Origin: Renibacterium sp043789415
GTDB lineage: Bacteria; Actinomycetota; Actinomycetes; Actinomycetales; Micrococcaceae
DNA: 64,000 bases
NCBI RefSeq assembly: GCF_043789415.1
Contig: NZ_JBDLLW010000003.1
Location: forward strand, 186,001-250,000
Direction: 5' to 3'
Below the pieces are notes generated by a model that made no database searches, was not told where the DNA came from, and saw only the letters and a list, made by a program, of their open reading frames with translations. The translations under genes and the position numbers were made by a program. Within the stretch, counting starts at the first letter, position 1. Each line of letters begins with the position of its first letter. This document shows positions 26,121 to 34,872 of this stretch, in pieces.

Positions 26121-27143
26121 TCAGGCAGCAGAACGCCCAGCGAGTGTCCGACGTCTCAATTCCGTCCTCTGAATGGCCGGTGGTTGATAGGCCTGATCGA
26201 GGGTGCCAATATCGGTTCCTGGCGGCACGATCTCATCGATCCGATCCAGGACCTCATCGGAGAGCACGACGTCGACCCCGGCGAGCAGGTCATCGAGTTG
26301 CTCCATGGTCCTGGCCCCGAGCAACGCACTGCTGATCGCTGGGTGAGAGATCGCGAAGGCCATCGCGAGGTGGGTCATCGACAGCCCCGCATCCTGAGCC
26401 AGCGGAATCAGCTGTTCAACCGCGTCCAGGCGCCGCTCGTCACTGAACGCTTTGAAGAAGTTCGCCCGGGTGACGTCGTTCTGCTGCCCCCGGCGAACCC
26501 GCCCGGTGAGCATCCCCTGGCCCAATGGCCCCCAGGCGAGCACACCCATGCCGTATTGCTGCGCGACCGGGAGCACTTCGCGCTCAATGCTGCGATTCAG
26601 AATCGAGTACGGCGGTTGCTCGGTGCGGAACCGCTCCAGGCCTCTGCGCTCCGCCACCCAATGGGCCTCCACCAGGTTCGACGCCGGCGTCGTCGAACTG
26701 CCGAAAGCCCGGATCTTGCCGCTGCGGACGAGGTCCGTCAGCACGGACAGCGTTTCTTCGATATCGGTGTCCGGATCGGGGCGCTGAATCTGATAGACGT
26801 CGATATGGTCGGTTTGCAGACGGCGCAATGAGTTCTCGACGGCGGTCATGATCCAGCGCCGAGAGGCACCTTGCTGATTGGGATCGCTGCCCATCGGGCG
26901 ACTGACCTTCGTGGTGAGCACCACATCATCCCGGCGGCCCCTGAGTGCCCGGCCGACGACTTCCTCGGAATCGCCATAGGCGTCCGCGGTATCGATGAGG
27001 TTGATCCCGGCATCGAGAGCCTTGTGGATGATTCGGACGGAGTCCTCTGGATCGGGGTTACCGACTTCAGTTGCGAACATCAGCGCACCAAGTGCATAAG
27101 GGCTGACTTTAATACCGGTTCGGCCAAGGTTTCGATACTGCAT
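26121..27143 (-). CDS. Aldo/keto reductase
   Basis: 340 residues of the (beta/alpha)8 AKR fold. It has GINLIDTADAYGDSEEVVGRALRG with the catalytic Asp/Tyr, VVLTTKVSRPMG containing the catalytic Lys, DHIDVYQIQRPD, and the C-terminal NADPH-binding region. It is an NADPH-dependent carbonyl reductase of YajO/AKR11-like type. The substrate is unknown. It is divergent from a TetR gene across two CGGAAA-type operators, and so is probably induced by a carbonyl or other electrophile. GGGAG precedes the ATG. Confidence 0.9.
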   Translation of the reverse strand: MQYRNLGRTGIKVSPYALGALMFATEVGNPDPEDSVRIIHKALDAGINLIDTADAYGDSEEVVGRALRGRRDDVVLTTKVSRPMGSDPNQQGASRRWIMTAVENSLRRLQTDHIDVYQIQRPDPDTDIEETLSVLTDLVRSGKIRAFGSSTTPASNLVEAHWVAERRGLERFRTEQPPYSILNRSIEREVLPVAQQYGMGVLAWGPLGQGMLTGRVRRGQQNDVTRANFFKAFSDERRLDAVEQLIPLAQDAGLSMTHLAMAFAISHPAISSALLGARTMEQLDDLLAGVDVVLSDEVLDRIDEIVPPGTDIGTLDQAYQPPAIQRTELRRRTLAGRSAA

Positions 27144-27206
27144 GAAGGTTCTCCCAACGTGAAGGTGCGGGTTCGAGGTTTTCCGATGACGTAGACTTCA
27201 AATAAA

Positions 27207-27244
27207 CGGAAACTCTTTCCGAAACTATACGGAAACATTTTCCG
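27207..27244. promoter_or_regulatory. Twin operators CGGAAA-N3-TTTCCG between the AKR and TetR genes
   Basis: Two perfect 15-base palindromes, 27207-27221 and 27230-27244, are centred 23 bases apart and flanked by ATAAA/TTTAT, so the whole block is itself a dyad. This is the only site between the divergent genes and should bind the TetR protein. Confidence 0.75.
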
Positions 27245-27262
27245 TTTATCAAGAGGAGCACC

Positions 27263-27901
27263 ATGGCAGCCGAGAGGATGAAACCGGGCACCCGGGCTGA
27301 GGGTCAGGTCATCGAGCCGCCTCGCGCGCAGCGTTCTGACGCGCAACGGAATCTGCACGCTCTGCTGGGAGCCGCAAAAACCATTTTCGCGGAGAGCGGG
27401 GTGGCTGCCCCGGCCAAGCAGATCACCGACAGCGCAGGGGTAGGCGTCGGTACGCTCTATCGGCATTTCCCCCGCAGATCCGATCTCATCATCGCTGTTC
27501 TGCAACATGAGATCGACGAATGTATCGAGGCCGCAGAAGAGCTCGGGAAGAAGCTCAGCCCCTGGGAGGCGTTATTGGCCTGGGCCGAGCGCTTCACGGA
27601 TTTCGTTGGCACCAAAAGCGGCCTCGCCGCAGCGCTTCACTCCGGCGACCCTGCTTATGACGATCTCCCCCAACGGCTTCTGGACAGGCTGGAACCGGCC
27701 TTGCAGAGCCTGCTCGACCGAGCAGCGAGCGAGCAGGGCGCCCGCGACGACGTGACGGCCCGTGAGGTGCTCACCACTGTCGCTTTGATCTGCCAGCCGG
27801 TGCCCGGCGAACCGCCGAGTTTCAATCGGCGGATGGCCCGGGTGTTCATGGAGGGCTTGGCCCGAGGCAAGAGAACCACCGGAGCAGGAGGAGTTGAGTG
27901 A
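27263..27901 (+). CDS. TetR/AcrR family transcriptional regulator
   Basis: 212 residues. The HTH is at about 48-72: ESGVAAPAKQITDSAGVGVGTLYRHFPRRSDLI, a common TetR recognition-helix pattern. The C-terminal ligand domain resembles the SbtR-like group. Strong AGAGGAG before the ATG. It is divergently oriented to the aldo/keto reductase with twin palindromes between, consistent with mutual repression. Confidence 0.9.
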   Translation: MAAERMKPGTRAEGQVIEPPRAQRSDAQRNLHALLGAAKTIFAESGVAAPAKQITDSAGVGVGTLYRHFPRRSDLIIAVLQHEIDECIEAAEELGKKLSPWEALLAWAERFTDFVGTKSGLAAALHSGDPAYDDLPQRLLDRLEPALQSLLDRAASEQGARDDVTAREVLTTVALICQPVPGEPPSFNRRMARVFMEGLARGKRTTGAGGVE

Positions 27902-27992
27902 TCAGCGATGGTCGCTGGGCACGCCAGTGCTGAGAGAGCGCATCCCCGGGGCGGAAAACGCCAGCTGGATGGAACCCGCTCAGGACAGAAAG

Positions 27993-28031
27993 CGCTGGGG
28001 CCCGCCGGATGCTCTCCGGCGGGCCCCAGCG
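27993..28031. terminator. Bidirectional terminator
   Basis: A perfect 17-bp GC-rich stem (27993-28009 with 28015-28031) with a 5-base loop. It lies between the convergent TetR gene and the small membrane protein gene, whose stop is 8 bases away. On the minus strand CTTTCTG follows. Confidence 0.8.
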
Positions 28032-28038
28032 TCAGCGG

Positions 28039-28623
28039 CTAGGCGGTTGGGTCAGTGGGCTGGCGATAAGGATCGCCACCGGGCTGACCCTGATAGGGCT
28101 GGGGTGAGGCTTGCTGCCCGTAAGGAGGCTGAGCTGACTGGCCCGACGGAGCGGATTGGTCCGGGTACGCGGCTGGGCTAGGGTTCTGCCCTTGAGAGGG
28201 CTGCTGCCCAGCCTGAGGGTAGTATCCGGTTTGACCCGGCTGGCCATAACCAGCCGGATTCTGCCCCGGATACCCCTGGTTCTGCTGGGGATCGTAGCCA
28301 GCCGGGCCATGGTGCTGCACGGTGACGTCACGGTTGCCCTTGATCGAGCCCGAGATATTGGCGATCAGCACCACCACCGGGACGATGAACATATACAGGC
28401 TGATGAAAACGTCGCGTGTCGACGGCAACGAGACATAGATGCCGTAGCCGATGAAGAGCACACCGAAAATAATGGCGGTCACCCGCTGCCCTGTCTTGAG
28501 CCGCGGCAGAAAAGCAGTAGCGAGCATGAGGATTCCGGCGATGATTAGGCCCCAGGTCATCAGGGTAATCCCGGTGTCATTGATAACAGCCCGAGCGGGC
28601 AGCGAAGCGTAGGTGGAGAGCAT
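28039..28623 (-). CDS. Small membrane protein with a Pro/Gln/Gly-rich tail
   Basis: 194 residues. Three hydrophobic segments occupy about 18-95 (MTWGLIIAGILMLATAF, VTAIIFGVLFIGYGIYV, LYMFIVPVVVLIANI). The last ~85 residues are a low-complexity, proline-, glutamine-, glycine- and tyrosine-rich tail (for example GYPGQNPAGYGQPGQTGYYP). Such proteins are common in Micrococcaceae and are unnamed. It is likely an inner-membrane protein with a disordered cytoplasmic tail; no function is assigned. Confidence 0.75.
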   Translation of the reverse strand: MLSTYASLPARAVINDTGITLMTWGLIIAGILMLATAFLPRLKTGQRVTAIIFGVLFIGYGIYVSLPSTRDVFISLYMFIVPVVVLIANISGSIKGNRDVTVQHHGPAGYDPQQNQGYPGQNPAGYGQPGQTGYYPQAGQQPSQGQNPSPAAYPDQSAPSGQSAQPPYGQQASPQPYQGQPGGDPYRQPTDPTA

Positions 28624-28746
28624 CGTTGATTTCCCTACATTTGTCTGAAGTGATTACAGGCAAACATTAGCGATAAAAAGTCTCAAACGCTATGGGGAAT
28701 CGGATCCCGTATCTCACTCACTCGAGCTCGGCGGGCCTCAGCGGAA

Positions 28747-30369
28747 TCAGTGGAAGAAGTGCCGCGCCCCGGTCAGGTACATCGTGACGCCCGCCGCCTG
28801 AGCAGCCGCTACGACTTCGTCGTCTCGCTTCGAGCCACCCGGCTGAACAACGGCGCGCACTCCGGCGTCCAGCAGGATCTGCAGACCGTCCGCGAAGGGG
28901 AAGAAGGCATCAGAGGCAGCCACCGCACCGCGAGCGCGTTCGATCGGATTGCCGTTCTCGTCCAGAGCCAGCGAATTCGCTCGCTCCACCGCGAGTTTGC
29001 AGGAGTCGACGCGGTTGACCTGCCCCATACCGACGCCCACTGCGGCGCCGTCATTGGCCAGCAGGATGGCATTCGACTTCACCGCCCGGATCGCCCGCCA
29101 GGCGAAGACTAGATCGGCCAAGGTCTTTTCGTCCGCGGCTTCGCCGGCGACCAGCTGCCAGTTGCTCGGATCGTCGCCTTCGGCTGCGATGGTGTCCCCC
29201 AGCTGAAGCAGCACCCCGCCGGAGACCTGCCGATATTCGGCGGGGTCGCGCCGATAGCCCTCGGGAAGCGTGAGCAGACGGATATCCTGACGCAGCTGAA
29301 GCCGCTCAAGAGCGTCGGCGTCGAAGGACGGCGCAATGATCACCTCGGTCAGCACGCCCTTAAGATTTGCCGCCAGTCCCGCCGTCACCGGACGGTTCAC
29401 CGCGATCACGCCACCATAGGCGCTCATCGGGTCGCAGGCGTGCGCCCGAGCATGGGCCTCCGCCACAGGATCCGCCGAGCCGGCCGGAGCCACCGCGATG
29501 CCACAGGGGTTGGCGTGCTTGATGATCGCCACCGCAGGCTGGTCAAAATCAAAAGCCGCACGCAGAGCCGCATCGGCGTCGACGAAATTGTTGTAGCTCA
29601 TCGCTTTGCCGTGCAGCTGATCCGCCTGAGCGATTCCCGGCGTCGCGGCTTTGTCCACGTAGAGTGCTGCCGCTTGGTGCGGATTCTCGCCATAGCGCAG
29701 CACCTCTGAGCGTTCCAGGGATAGCCCGGCATAGGGTGGCCAGTTGCTCTCATCGGCACCGTCGCCGAATTGGGCTGCGGTCCAGGAGGCCACAGAGTTG
29801 TCATAACTCGCGGTGTGCGCAAAAGCCGCTGCTGCGAGCTGCTGACGTTCGGTGAGCAGGAACCCTCCCTGCTGAGCAGCCCGTACTACCTCGGGGTAGC
29901 GAGCCGGGTCCACCACCACGGAGACCGAGGCGTGGTTCTTCGCCGCAGCACGCACCATGGAAGGTCCGCCGATGTCGATCTGCTCGATGACGGCGTCCTG
30001 CGCAGCGCCCGAACGAACCGTTTCGACGAAGGGGTAAAGATTGACCACGACCAGATCGAAGGCCTCAATCTGGTGATCCGTCAATTGCTGAACATGATCT
30101 TCCAGCCGCCGATCAGCCAGAATACCGGCGTGGATTCGGGGGTGCAGGGTCTTCACCCGGCCGTCGAGCATCTCGGGCGATCCGGTGATCTCCTCCACAG
30201 AGATAACGGGAATCCCCGCGCTCTGGATCCTGGCTGCCGTGGAGCCGGTGGAGACAATGCTCACCCCGGCGGCGTGCAGCCCAGTGGCTAACTCCTCCAC
30301 CCCGGTTTTGTCGTAAACGGAGATCAGTGCTCGACGGATCGGGACGCGGTCAATTTCTACAGGAGTCAC
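28747..30369 (-). CDS. purH: Bifunctional AICAR formyltransferase / IMP cyclohydrolase
   Basis: 540 residues with both domains: the N-terminal cyclohydrolase (LISVYDKTGVEELA, STGSTA, GRVKTLHPRIHAGIL) and the transformylase (LRYGENPHQAAALY, KHANPCGIA, DAFFPFADG). It uses 10-formyl-THF to convert AICAR (ZMP) to IMP, the last two steps of purine synthesis, so its substrate is the ligand of the riboswitch ahead of glyA. The start is GTG at 30369. It stands alone here and not beside purN. Confidence 0.96.
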   Translation of the reverse strand: MTPVEIDRVPIRRALISVYDKTGVEELATGLHAAGVSIVSTGSTAARIQSAGIPVISVEEITGSPEMLDGRVKTLHPRIHAGILADRRLEDHVQQLTDHQIEAFDLVVVNLYPFVETVRSGAAQDAVIEQIDIGGPSMVRAAAKNHASVSVVVDPARYPEVVRAAQQGGFLLTERQQLAAAAFAHTASYDNSVASWTAAQFGDGADESNWPPYAGLSLERSEVLRYGENPHQAAALYVDKAATPGIAQADQLHGKAMSYNNFVDADAALRAAFDFDQPAVAIIKHANPCGIAVAPAGSADPVAEAHARAHACDPMSAYGGVIAVNRPVTAGLAANLKGVLTEVIIAPSFDADALERLQLRQDIRLLTLPEGYRRDPAEYRQVSGGVLLQLGDTIAAEGDDPSNWQLVAGEAADEKTLADLVFAWRAIRAVKSNAILLANDGAAVGVGMGQVNRVDSCKLAVERANSLALDENGNPIERARGAVAASDAFFPFADGLQILLDAGVRAVVQPGGSKRDDEVVAAAQAAGVTMYLTGARHFFH

Positions 30370-30443
30370 GGCTCAAGTTTATGTCACGACTCCGCTGCCA
30401 CGTTTGCTCCGTTGTCTTCATCGACTCCCATAAGCTATGACAC

Positions 30444-31931
30444 ATGGTTGATACCCAGGCCGCCCCTGAAGAACTGAAGCGATTGGTCAACGCGGTCATC
30501 TGGCCTGGATTCAACGGCCGAACCTTGCCGGAGTGGCTCCGTGAGGAGCTGCGGGAAGGCTTGGCCGGAGTGGTCTACTTTCGGCAGAACATCGATCCGG
30601 ATGACCCGGCTCAGTTGACCGCGCTCTCCGCGGAGATCCGGGCGGCCAATCCGCAAGCCGTGATCGGCGTGGATGAAGAAGGCGGCAGCGTCAGCAGGCT
30701 ACAGGCCTCCGCCGGCTCAACCTTGCCCAGTGCCGCAATGCTGGGTCAGCTCGATGATGTTGACCTGACCGAAGCGGCCGGACGACAATTGGCCCGCTTG
30801 TGCCTCGCCGCCGGGATCAATCTCAATCTCGCCCCGGTCGCCGATGTGAACACCAATCCGCTCAACCCGGTGATCGGGATCCGTTCCTTCGGTTCGGACA
30901 CCGAGCTAGTTGCGCGGCACAGTGCGGCTATGGTGCGCGGACTCCAGTCGCTCGGCGTCAGCGCCTGCGCTAAGCATTTCCCCGGTCATGGGGACACGGT
31001 GACCGACTCCCACCTGGGGCTGCCCCGTCTGGAACTGGAGTTGGCGGAACTCCGGGCCAAGCATCTGCCCCCGCTCAGCGCTGCGATCAGCAATGGCACT
31101 CAAGCGGTGATGACGGCGCATATCGTGGTGCCCGGTCTGGGCAGCCCGGAACAACAAGAACTGCCGGCCACCCTGAACCCGGCAGCGGGTGAGCTGCTCA
31201 GGGAGCTGGGTTTCCACGGCGTGCAGATCACCGATGCCCTCGATATGGCGGCGATCCGGGCCACCGTGGGTTCCGGCCCCGGAGCAGTGCAGGCGATGCT
31301 AGCCGGCGCGGATCTGTTGTGCCTGGGAAACCCGGATAACCCGGGCAGCAAAACAGACGAAGCGGAATATCAGGAGGTCTTCCGGGCACTCGTCTCCGCT
31401 GTCTCGGACGGCACCTTGCCGTTGAGTACGCTGCGCCGTGCCCAGCGCAAGGTGCTGACTCTCGCTCAGTGGTGCGAGAACCAGCAGGCGAAACCAACGA
31501 TCCCGGAAAAAACAATCGACTGGCTGAGTCTGATCAGCCAGGCCTGTACAACGAACGCACCACAGATGCCTCGCTTAGCAGAAGGCGGGGTGCAGTTCTT
31601 CGATCTTCGCGGCACCCAGAATCTGGCCACCGGGAAGGTCGGCAATTTCTTTTCCACCGCGCTTTCCGCATACCGGCACGTCGAAGTTCGAGACAGAGAA
31701 GAACTGTTCAACCCCGCAGCGTCGAATGTTTCGTTAGTTGTGCTGGCGGATTCTCTCACCAATAGCGGGGAGCAGTTCTCCCAGCTGGAAAAACTGGCGG
31801 AGATCAGCCCGCAGGCCATCTGCATCAATGCCGGTTTAGCTCCCGGTCTGGATCCTGCAATTCGCACCCTCAACTGCTTTGACGCTTCCAGAGTCAGCGC
31901 GCAGGCTGTTGCGCAACTACTCGCCGGCTAA
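30444..31931 (+). CDS. nagZ: Beta-N-acetylhexosaminidase, GH3 (NagZ-like)
   Basis: 495 residues. GH3 catalytic core: GVDEEGGSVSRL, INLNLAPVADVNTNP, KHFPGHGDTVTDSHLGLP with the acid/base His loop, and the nucleophile in ITDALDM. A C-terminal ~150-residue extension is present. No signal peptide is seen, so it is probably cytoplasmic, removing GlcNAc from anhydro- or GlcNAc-MurNAc muropeptides before MurQ acts. It lies 3.5 kb from murQ. Divergent from purH. Confidence 0.9.
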   Translation: MVDTQAAPEELKRLVNAVIWPGFNGRTLPEWLREELREGLAGVVYFRQNIDPDDPAQLTALSAEIRAANPQAVIGVDEEGGSVSRLQASAGSTLPSAAMLGQLDDVDLTEAAGRQLARLCLAAGINLNLAPVADVNTNPLNPVIGIRSFGSDTELVARHSAAMVRGLQSLGVSACAKHFPGHGDTVTDSHLGLPRLELELAELRAKHLPPLSAAISNGTQAVMTAHIVVPGLGSPEQQELPATLNPAAGELLRELGFHGVQITDALDMAAIRATVGSGPGAVQAMLAGADLLCLGNPDNPGSKTDEAEYQEVFRALVSAVSDGTLPLSTLRRAQRKVLTLAQWCENQQAKPTIPEKTIDWLSLISQACTTNAPQMPRLAEGGVQFFDLRGTQNLATGKVGNFFSTALSAYRHVEVRDREELFNPAASNVSLVVLADSLTNSGEQFSQLEKLAEISPQAICINAGLAPGLDPAIRTLNCFDASRVSAQAVAQLLAG

Positions 31932-31945
31932 ATTCTCGGCAGACA

Positions 31946-31979
31946 CAGCGGGAAGAAGACCGAAGCATTCTCCCCGCTG
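31946..31979. terminator. Stem-loop between convergent nagZ and surface hydrolase
   Basis: An 11-bp stem with one mismatch (31946-31956 with 31969-31979) in the 73-base gap between convergent genes. Confidence 0.5.
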
Positions 31980-32004
31980 ACCTAGAACGCTTTTGGTGAT
32001 GGAT

Positions 32005-33645
32005 CTAGTGTTTGTTTTTCGGCTGTCGACGTTTACTCAGAACCAGAAGAGCCAGCACGCCCAAGATCACCGCTCCGCCGCCCGCCCAGAGTAAGGGCTC
32101 CGTGCTACTTCCGGTGTTTGCCAACGGTCCGGTGGATTTGGCTGCCTGCTCAATTGCTGGCTGGTCTTGATCGCCGAGTCCCGCTCCGCCGCTGGCTGCT
32201 TTTCCCGCGCCGGCAGTCTGAAGGGCTGCCGAGCTTCCGGCCCCAGCGGCAGAACCCGCGGCACCCGCCGCCGAACCTCCGTTAGCAGCGGGATTCGAGC
32301 CGGAATTTGCCGGATGACCTGAGCCAGGATCTACCGGTGGACTCGGCTCGGGCTTTACCGGCACAGTAATAGCTTTCGTCACTGTCATCGGAGCGTTGGA
32401 GGCATCTAATGCCGCCTCTAACGACTTATCGTCGAGCAAATAACGCTGAAAGTACTTCGTCAGATATTCCGCAGCGATTCCGCGCTGTTGTTGCTCGGTC
32501 AGTTCTTTCACCTGACCACTCCCCGCAAAGAGAGCCTGACACGTGCCCTGTGGGTTGGGGTCCGGGTGCAGAGCGTCGTCGGTCGCCTCAGGCAGCTCGC
32601 TCGACGGAGCCCACCGGGTATTAAAAAAGTTGTGGACGCCGCCGGATAAAATCACATTGCGGTATTGCGGAAGTTTCGCTTCTTTGGCCAAGCTATCGAT
32701 CAGTGCGTTGCTCCCCTGTGCAACCGAATCGCAATTGCCTCCGAACATCGTGAAGGGAATCTGTGGTCCCGGAAGATCCTGGGTGTCCTCGTTGGCTGGA
32801 AAATTTCTGCCGATGAAGGACGGAGCGAGTGCTGCAACGGCTTTGAGCTGGACTCCCGCAGGCACCTCAGATAGATAGGCTTGGGAGGCTTGATTGATGA
32901 CGCCGCCGCCGCCTCGTGAGTGGCCTAAAGTACCTACTCGGGTCATATCGATCCTCTGCAGATCCAATATATTGGCACCGGCCGATTTAAACGCATTGGC
33001 CAAAACGCCGGTTCCCTGAGTGGTGAATTCTTGCCATAGGCCCATCTGTTTATTGAGCAGATTCGCTCTTGTCCTTCGATTATCTCCTTGCAACTGATTG
33101 AGACCGTCAGCGGCGATACTCACCGTCGCAATACCTTTTTGAGCCAGGGATTGAGCTAGATATTCATAGCCGAGATTGCTTTTGGTCGGGGTGCTTCCCG
33201 ATGGGCAAGGCCAACCGCTCACACTTGAGTAATAATCTTTTCTCGCTGCTTTCACCTCGGGTGGTAAGGGCGTACCGTCTGTCAGGAACTTTGTCGCGTT
33301 ATTATCCAGGGCTCCTGGCAACCCGGCTGTATGCAGAGCATCCTGATAGCTTTTCCAGGTCGTGGAGTTGAGACAACCAATCCATGAACCGTGGAGTAAG
33401 AAGACCACGGGCACTTTGCCGTGGGCAGGCCGCGCTGGCAGATAAACCCTGCCAGCCAACTCGCTCATCCCGCCATCGCTCAGGCCCGGATCAGCAAACG
33501 CAGTTTGGCCAAGGTCATAATCAAAAGAGCTAAGACCGGCGACGTCGTTGCCAGCCGACGCAGCATGTGCGACGCTCGGGAAAACCCCGGCGAAGCCAAG
33601 ACTGAGCGCGCCCAAGGCCGCGGACCATCTCAAAACTTTACCCAT
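32005..33645 (-). CDS. Cell-wall-anchored alpha/beta hydrolase
   Basis: 546 residues from ATG at 33645 (GAGGGAG 8 bases upstream). A signal peptide ends SVAHA-AS. The hydrolase core has VVFLLHGSW (oxyanion region) and the nucleophile elbow GTLGHSRGGGG. A Pro/Ser/Gly/Ala-rich spacer follows. The C-terminus is a sortase-type signal: LANTG, a hydrophobic stretch and KRRQPKNKH. LANTG departs from the usual LPXTG. It is probably an esterase or lipase displayed on the wall; the substrate is unknown. A Zur-like palindrome lies 55 bases upstream. The gene looks more A/T-rich than its neighbours (not computed). Confidence 0.85.
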   Translation of the reverse strand: MGKVLRWSAALGALSLGFAGVFPSVAHAASAGNDVAGLSSFDYDLGQTAFADPGLSDGGMSELAGRVYLPARPAHGKVPVVFLLHGSWIGCLNSTTWKSYQDALHTAGLPGALDNNATKFLTDGTPLPPEVKAARKDYYSSVSGWPCPSGSTPTKSNLGYEYLAQSLAQKGIATVSIAADGLNQLQGDNRRTRANLLNKQMGLWQEFTTQGTGVLANAFKSAGANILDLQRIDMTRVGTLGHSRGGGGVINQASQAYLSEVPAGVQLKAVAALAPSFIGRNFPANEDTQDLPGPQIPFTMFGGNCDSVAQGSNALIDSLAKEAKLPQYRNVILSGGVHNFFNTRWAPSSELPEATDDALHPDPNPQGTCQALFAGSGQVKELTEQQQRGIAAEYLTKYFQRYLLDDKSLEAALDASNAPMTVTKAITVPVKPEPSPPVDPGSGHPANSGSNPAANGGSAAGAAGSAAGAGSSAALQTAGAGKAASGGAGLGDQDQPAIEQAAKSTGPLANTGSSTEPLLWAGGGAVILGVLALLVLSKRRQPKNKH

Positions 33646-33699
33646 TAGAAACACTCCCTCAGATCGACCTCCTAGTGGACAAGGTCGACAGTCATAAAT

Positions 33700-33714
33700 T
33701 GAGAACGATTCTCA
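33700..33714. promoter_or_regulatory. Zur/Fur-like palindrome upstream of the surface hydrolase
   Basis: TGAGAA-CGA-TTCTCA is a perfect 6-3-6 palindrome that matches the shape of actinobacterial Zur boxes (TGAxAA...TTxTCA). It is positioned 55-69 bases upstream of the hydrolase ATG on the minus strand, where it would overlap a promoter. Confidence 0.6.
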
Positions 33715-33877
33715 CATAACCCGAAACCCTACGGTCCTAAACATAGGTATACAAGTTGCATCGGCGCATCCACAGCAAGCCCCCAGCTGAACTGAGCCAG
33801 CCAGAGGGAAGATCTCGGGCGGCACTCAGGCACCTATCGGCCGAATGTCGCAAATTTACAAGCCTTTTAACGAGCGT

Positions 33878-33890
33878 GTAGATTATTTAC
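33878..33890. promoter_or_regulatory. Candidate MurR-type operator upstream of murQ
   Basis: GTAGATTATTTAC lies 21 bases before the murQ start. It matches 11 of 13 bases of GTAATTTATTTAC at 36266-36278. Confidence 0.45.
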
Positions 33891-33911
33891 GATGGCTGGA
33901 ATAAGGACCTG

Positions 33912-34853
33912 GTGACCTGCATGGATAAATACACGGAGCTGCGCGCCGAGCTGGCGACTCTCACGACGGAAGCCTCCAACCCAGCACTCGACGACCTGGC
34001 AGCCATGTCCACCCTCGACCTGGTCTCCGCGATGAACCAGGAAGATCTCAAAGTCCCTCTGGCCATCGGCACCGCCGTCTCGACCATTGCGAACATCATC
34101 GATCAGCTCGTCCTGAGGATGCGGCAAGGCGGCAGATTGATCTACGTCGGAGCAGGAACCCCCGGCCGACTCGGCGTGCTGGATGCCAGCGAATGCCCGC
34201 CAACCTTCGGCACCGATCCTGGGCTGGTGGTCGGGGTGATAGCGGGCGGCGATAGCGCTCTCAAGAATGCCATTGAAAACATCGAAGACAGCGCTTCAGC
34301 CGGGTCCAGGGACATAGCAGCCTTTGACCTGAACGGCCACGACACGGTCGTCGGCATCTCAGCTTCGGGGCGCACTCCCTATGTACTCGGTGCCATCGAG
34401 ACCGCGAAAGCCTCCGGCGCACTCACCGTGGGCTTCGCCTGCAATGCGAGGTCTCCGCTCGGAAATCTCGCCGAGCTAAGACTCGAGATCGAGGTAGGCC
34501 CTGAGTTCCTCACCGGCTCCACCCGGCTCAAAGCGGGCACCACGCAGAAAATGGTGCTCAATATGATCAGCACTCTCGCCATGGTGCGATTGGGCAAGAC
34601 TTACCGCAATCTGATGGTCGATCTGCAGGCCGGCAATGATAAATTGCGCGCCCGCAGTGAGCGCACCGTGATCCGGGCCACCGGGGCCGACCCTCGAGCC
34701 GCCTCGGCCGCCCTGGACTCAGTGGACGGATCGGTCAAGGCAGCGATCCTGGTACTGCTCACCGGGCTCTCTCCTGCGCAGGCGGCAAGCGCCTTGGAGC
34801 GTCGAGCAGGCTTTCTGCAGGAAGCTCTCAAAGACTCCCAGCCGAGCCTCTGA
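33912..34853 (+). CDS. murQ: N-acetylmuramic acid 6-phosphate etherase
   Basis: 313 residues, one SIS domain. It has GGRLIYVGAGTPGRLGVLDASECPPTFG with the catalytic Glu, KNAIENIEDSA with a second Glu region, GISASGRTPYV, and STRLKAGTTQKMVLNM. It cleaves the lactyl ether of MurNAc-6-phosphate to give GlcNAc-6-phosphate, the core step of MurNAc recycling. The GTG at 33912 is preceded by AAGGA; the ATG at 33921 is an alternative. No MurP-type PTS is nearby, so MurNAc must arrive from muropeptides or via a kinase elsewhere. Confidence 0.94.
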   Translation: MTCMDKYTELRAELATLTTEASNPALDDLAAMSTLDLVSAMNQEDLKVPLAIGTAVSTIANIIDQLVLRMRQGGRLIYVGAGTPGRLGVLDASECPPTFGTDPGLVVGVIAGGDSALKNAIENIEDSASAGSRDIAAFDLNGHDTVVGISASGRTPYVLGAIETAKASGALTVGFACNARSPLGNLAELRLEIEVGPEFLTGSTRLKAGTTQKMVLNMISTLAMVRLGKTYRNLMVDLQAGNDKLRARSERTVIRATGADPRAASAALDSVDGSVKAAILVLLTGLSPAQAASALERRAGFLQEALKDSQPSL

Positions 34854-34872
34854 AACACTCCCCCGTTTCGAC

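Noticed and set aside
27894..28181. Plus-strand ORF downstream of the TetR gene
   Set aside because: It runs through the bidirectional terminator and antisense to the small membrane protein gene.
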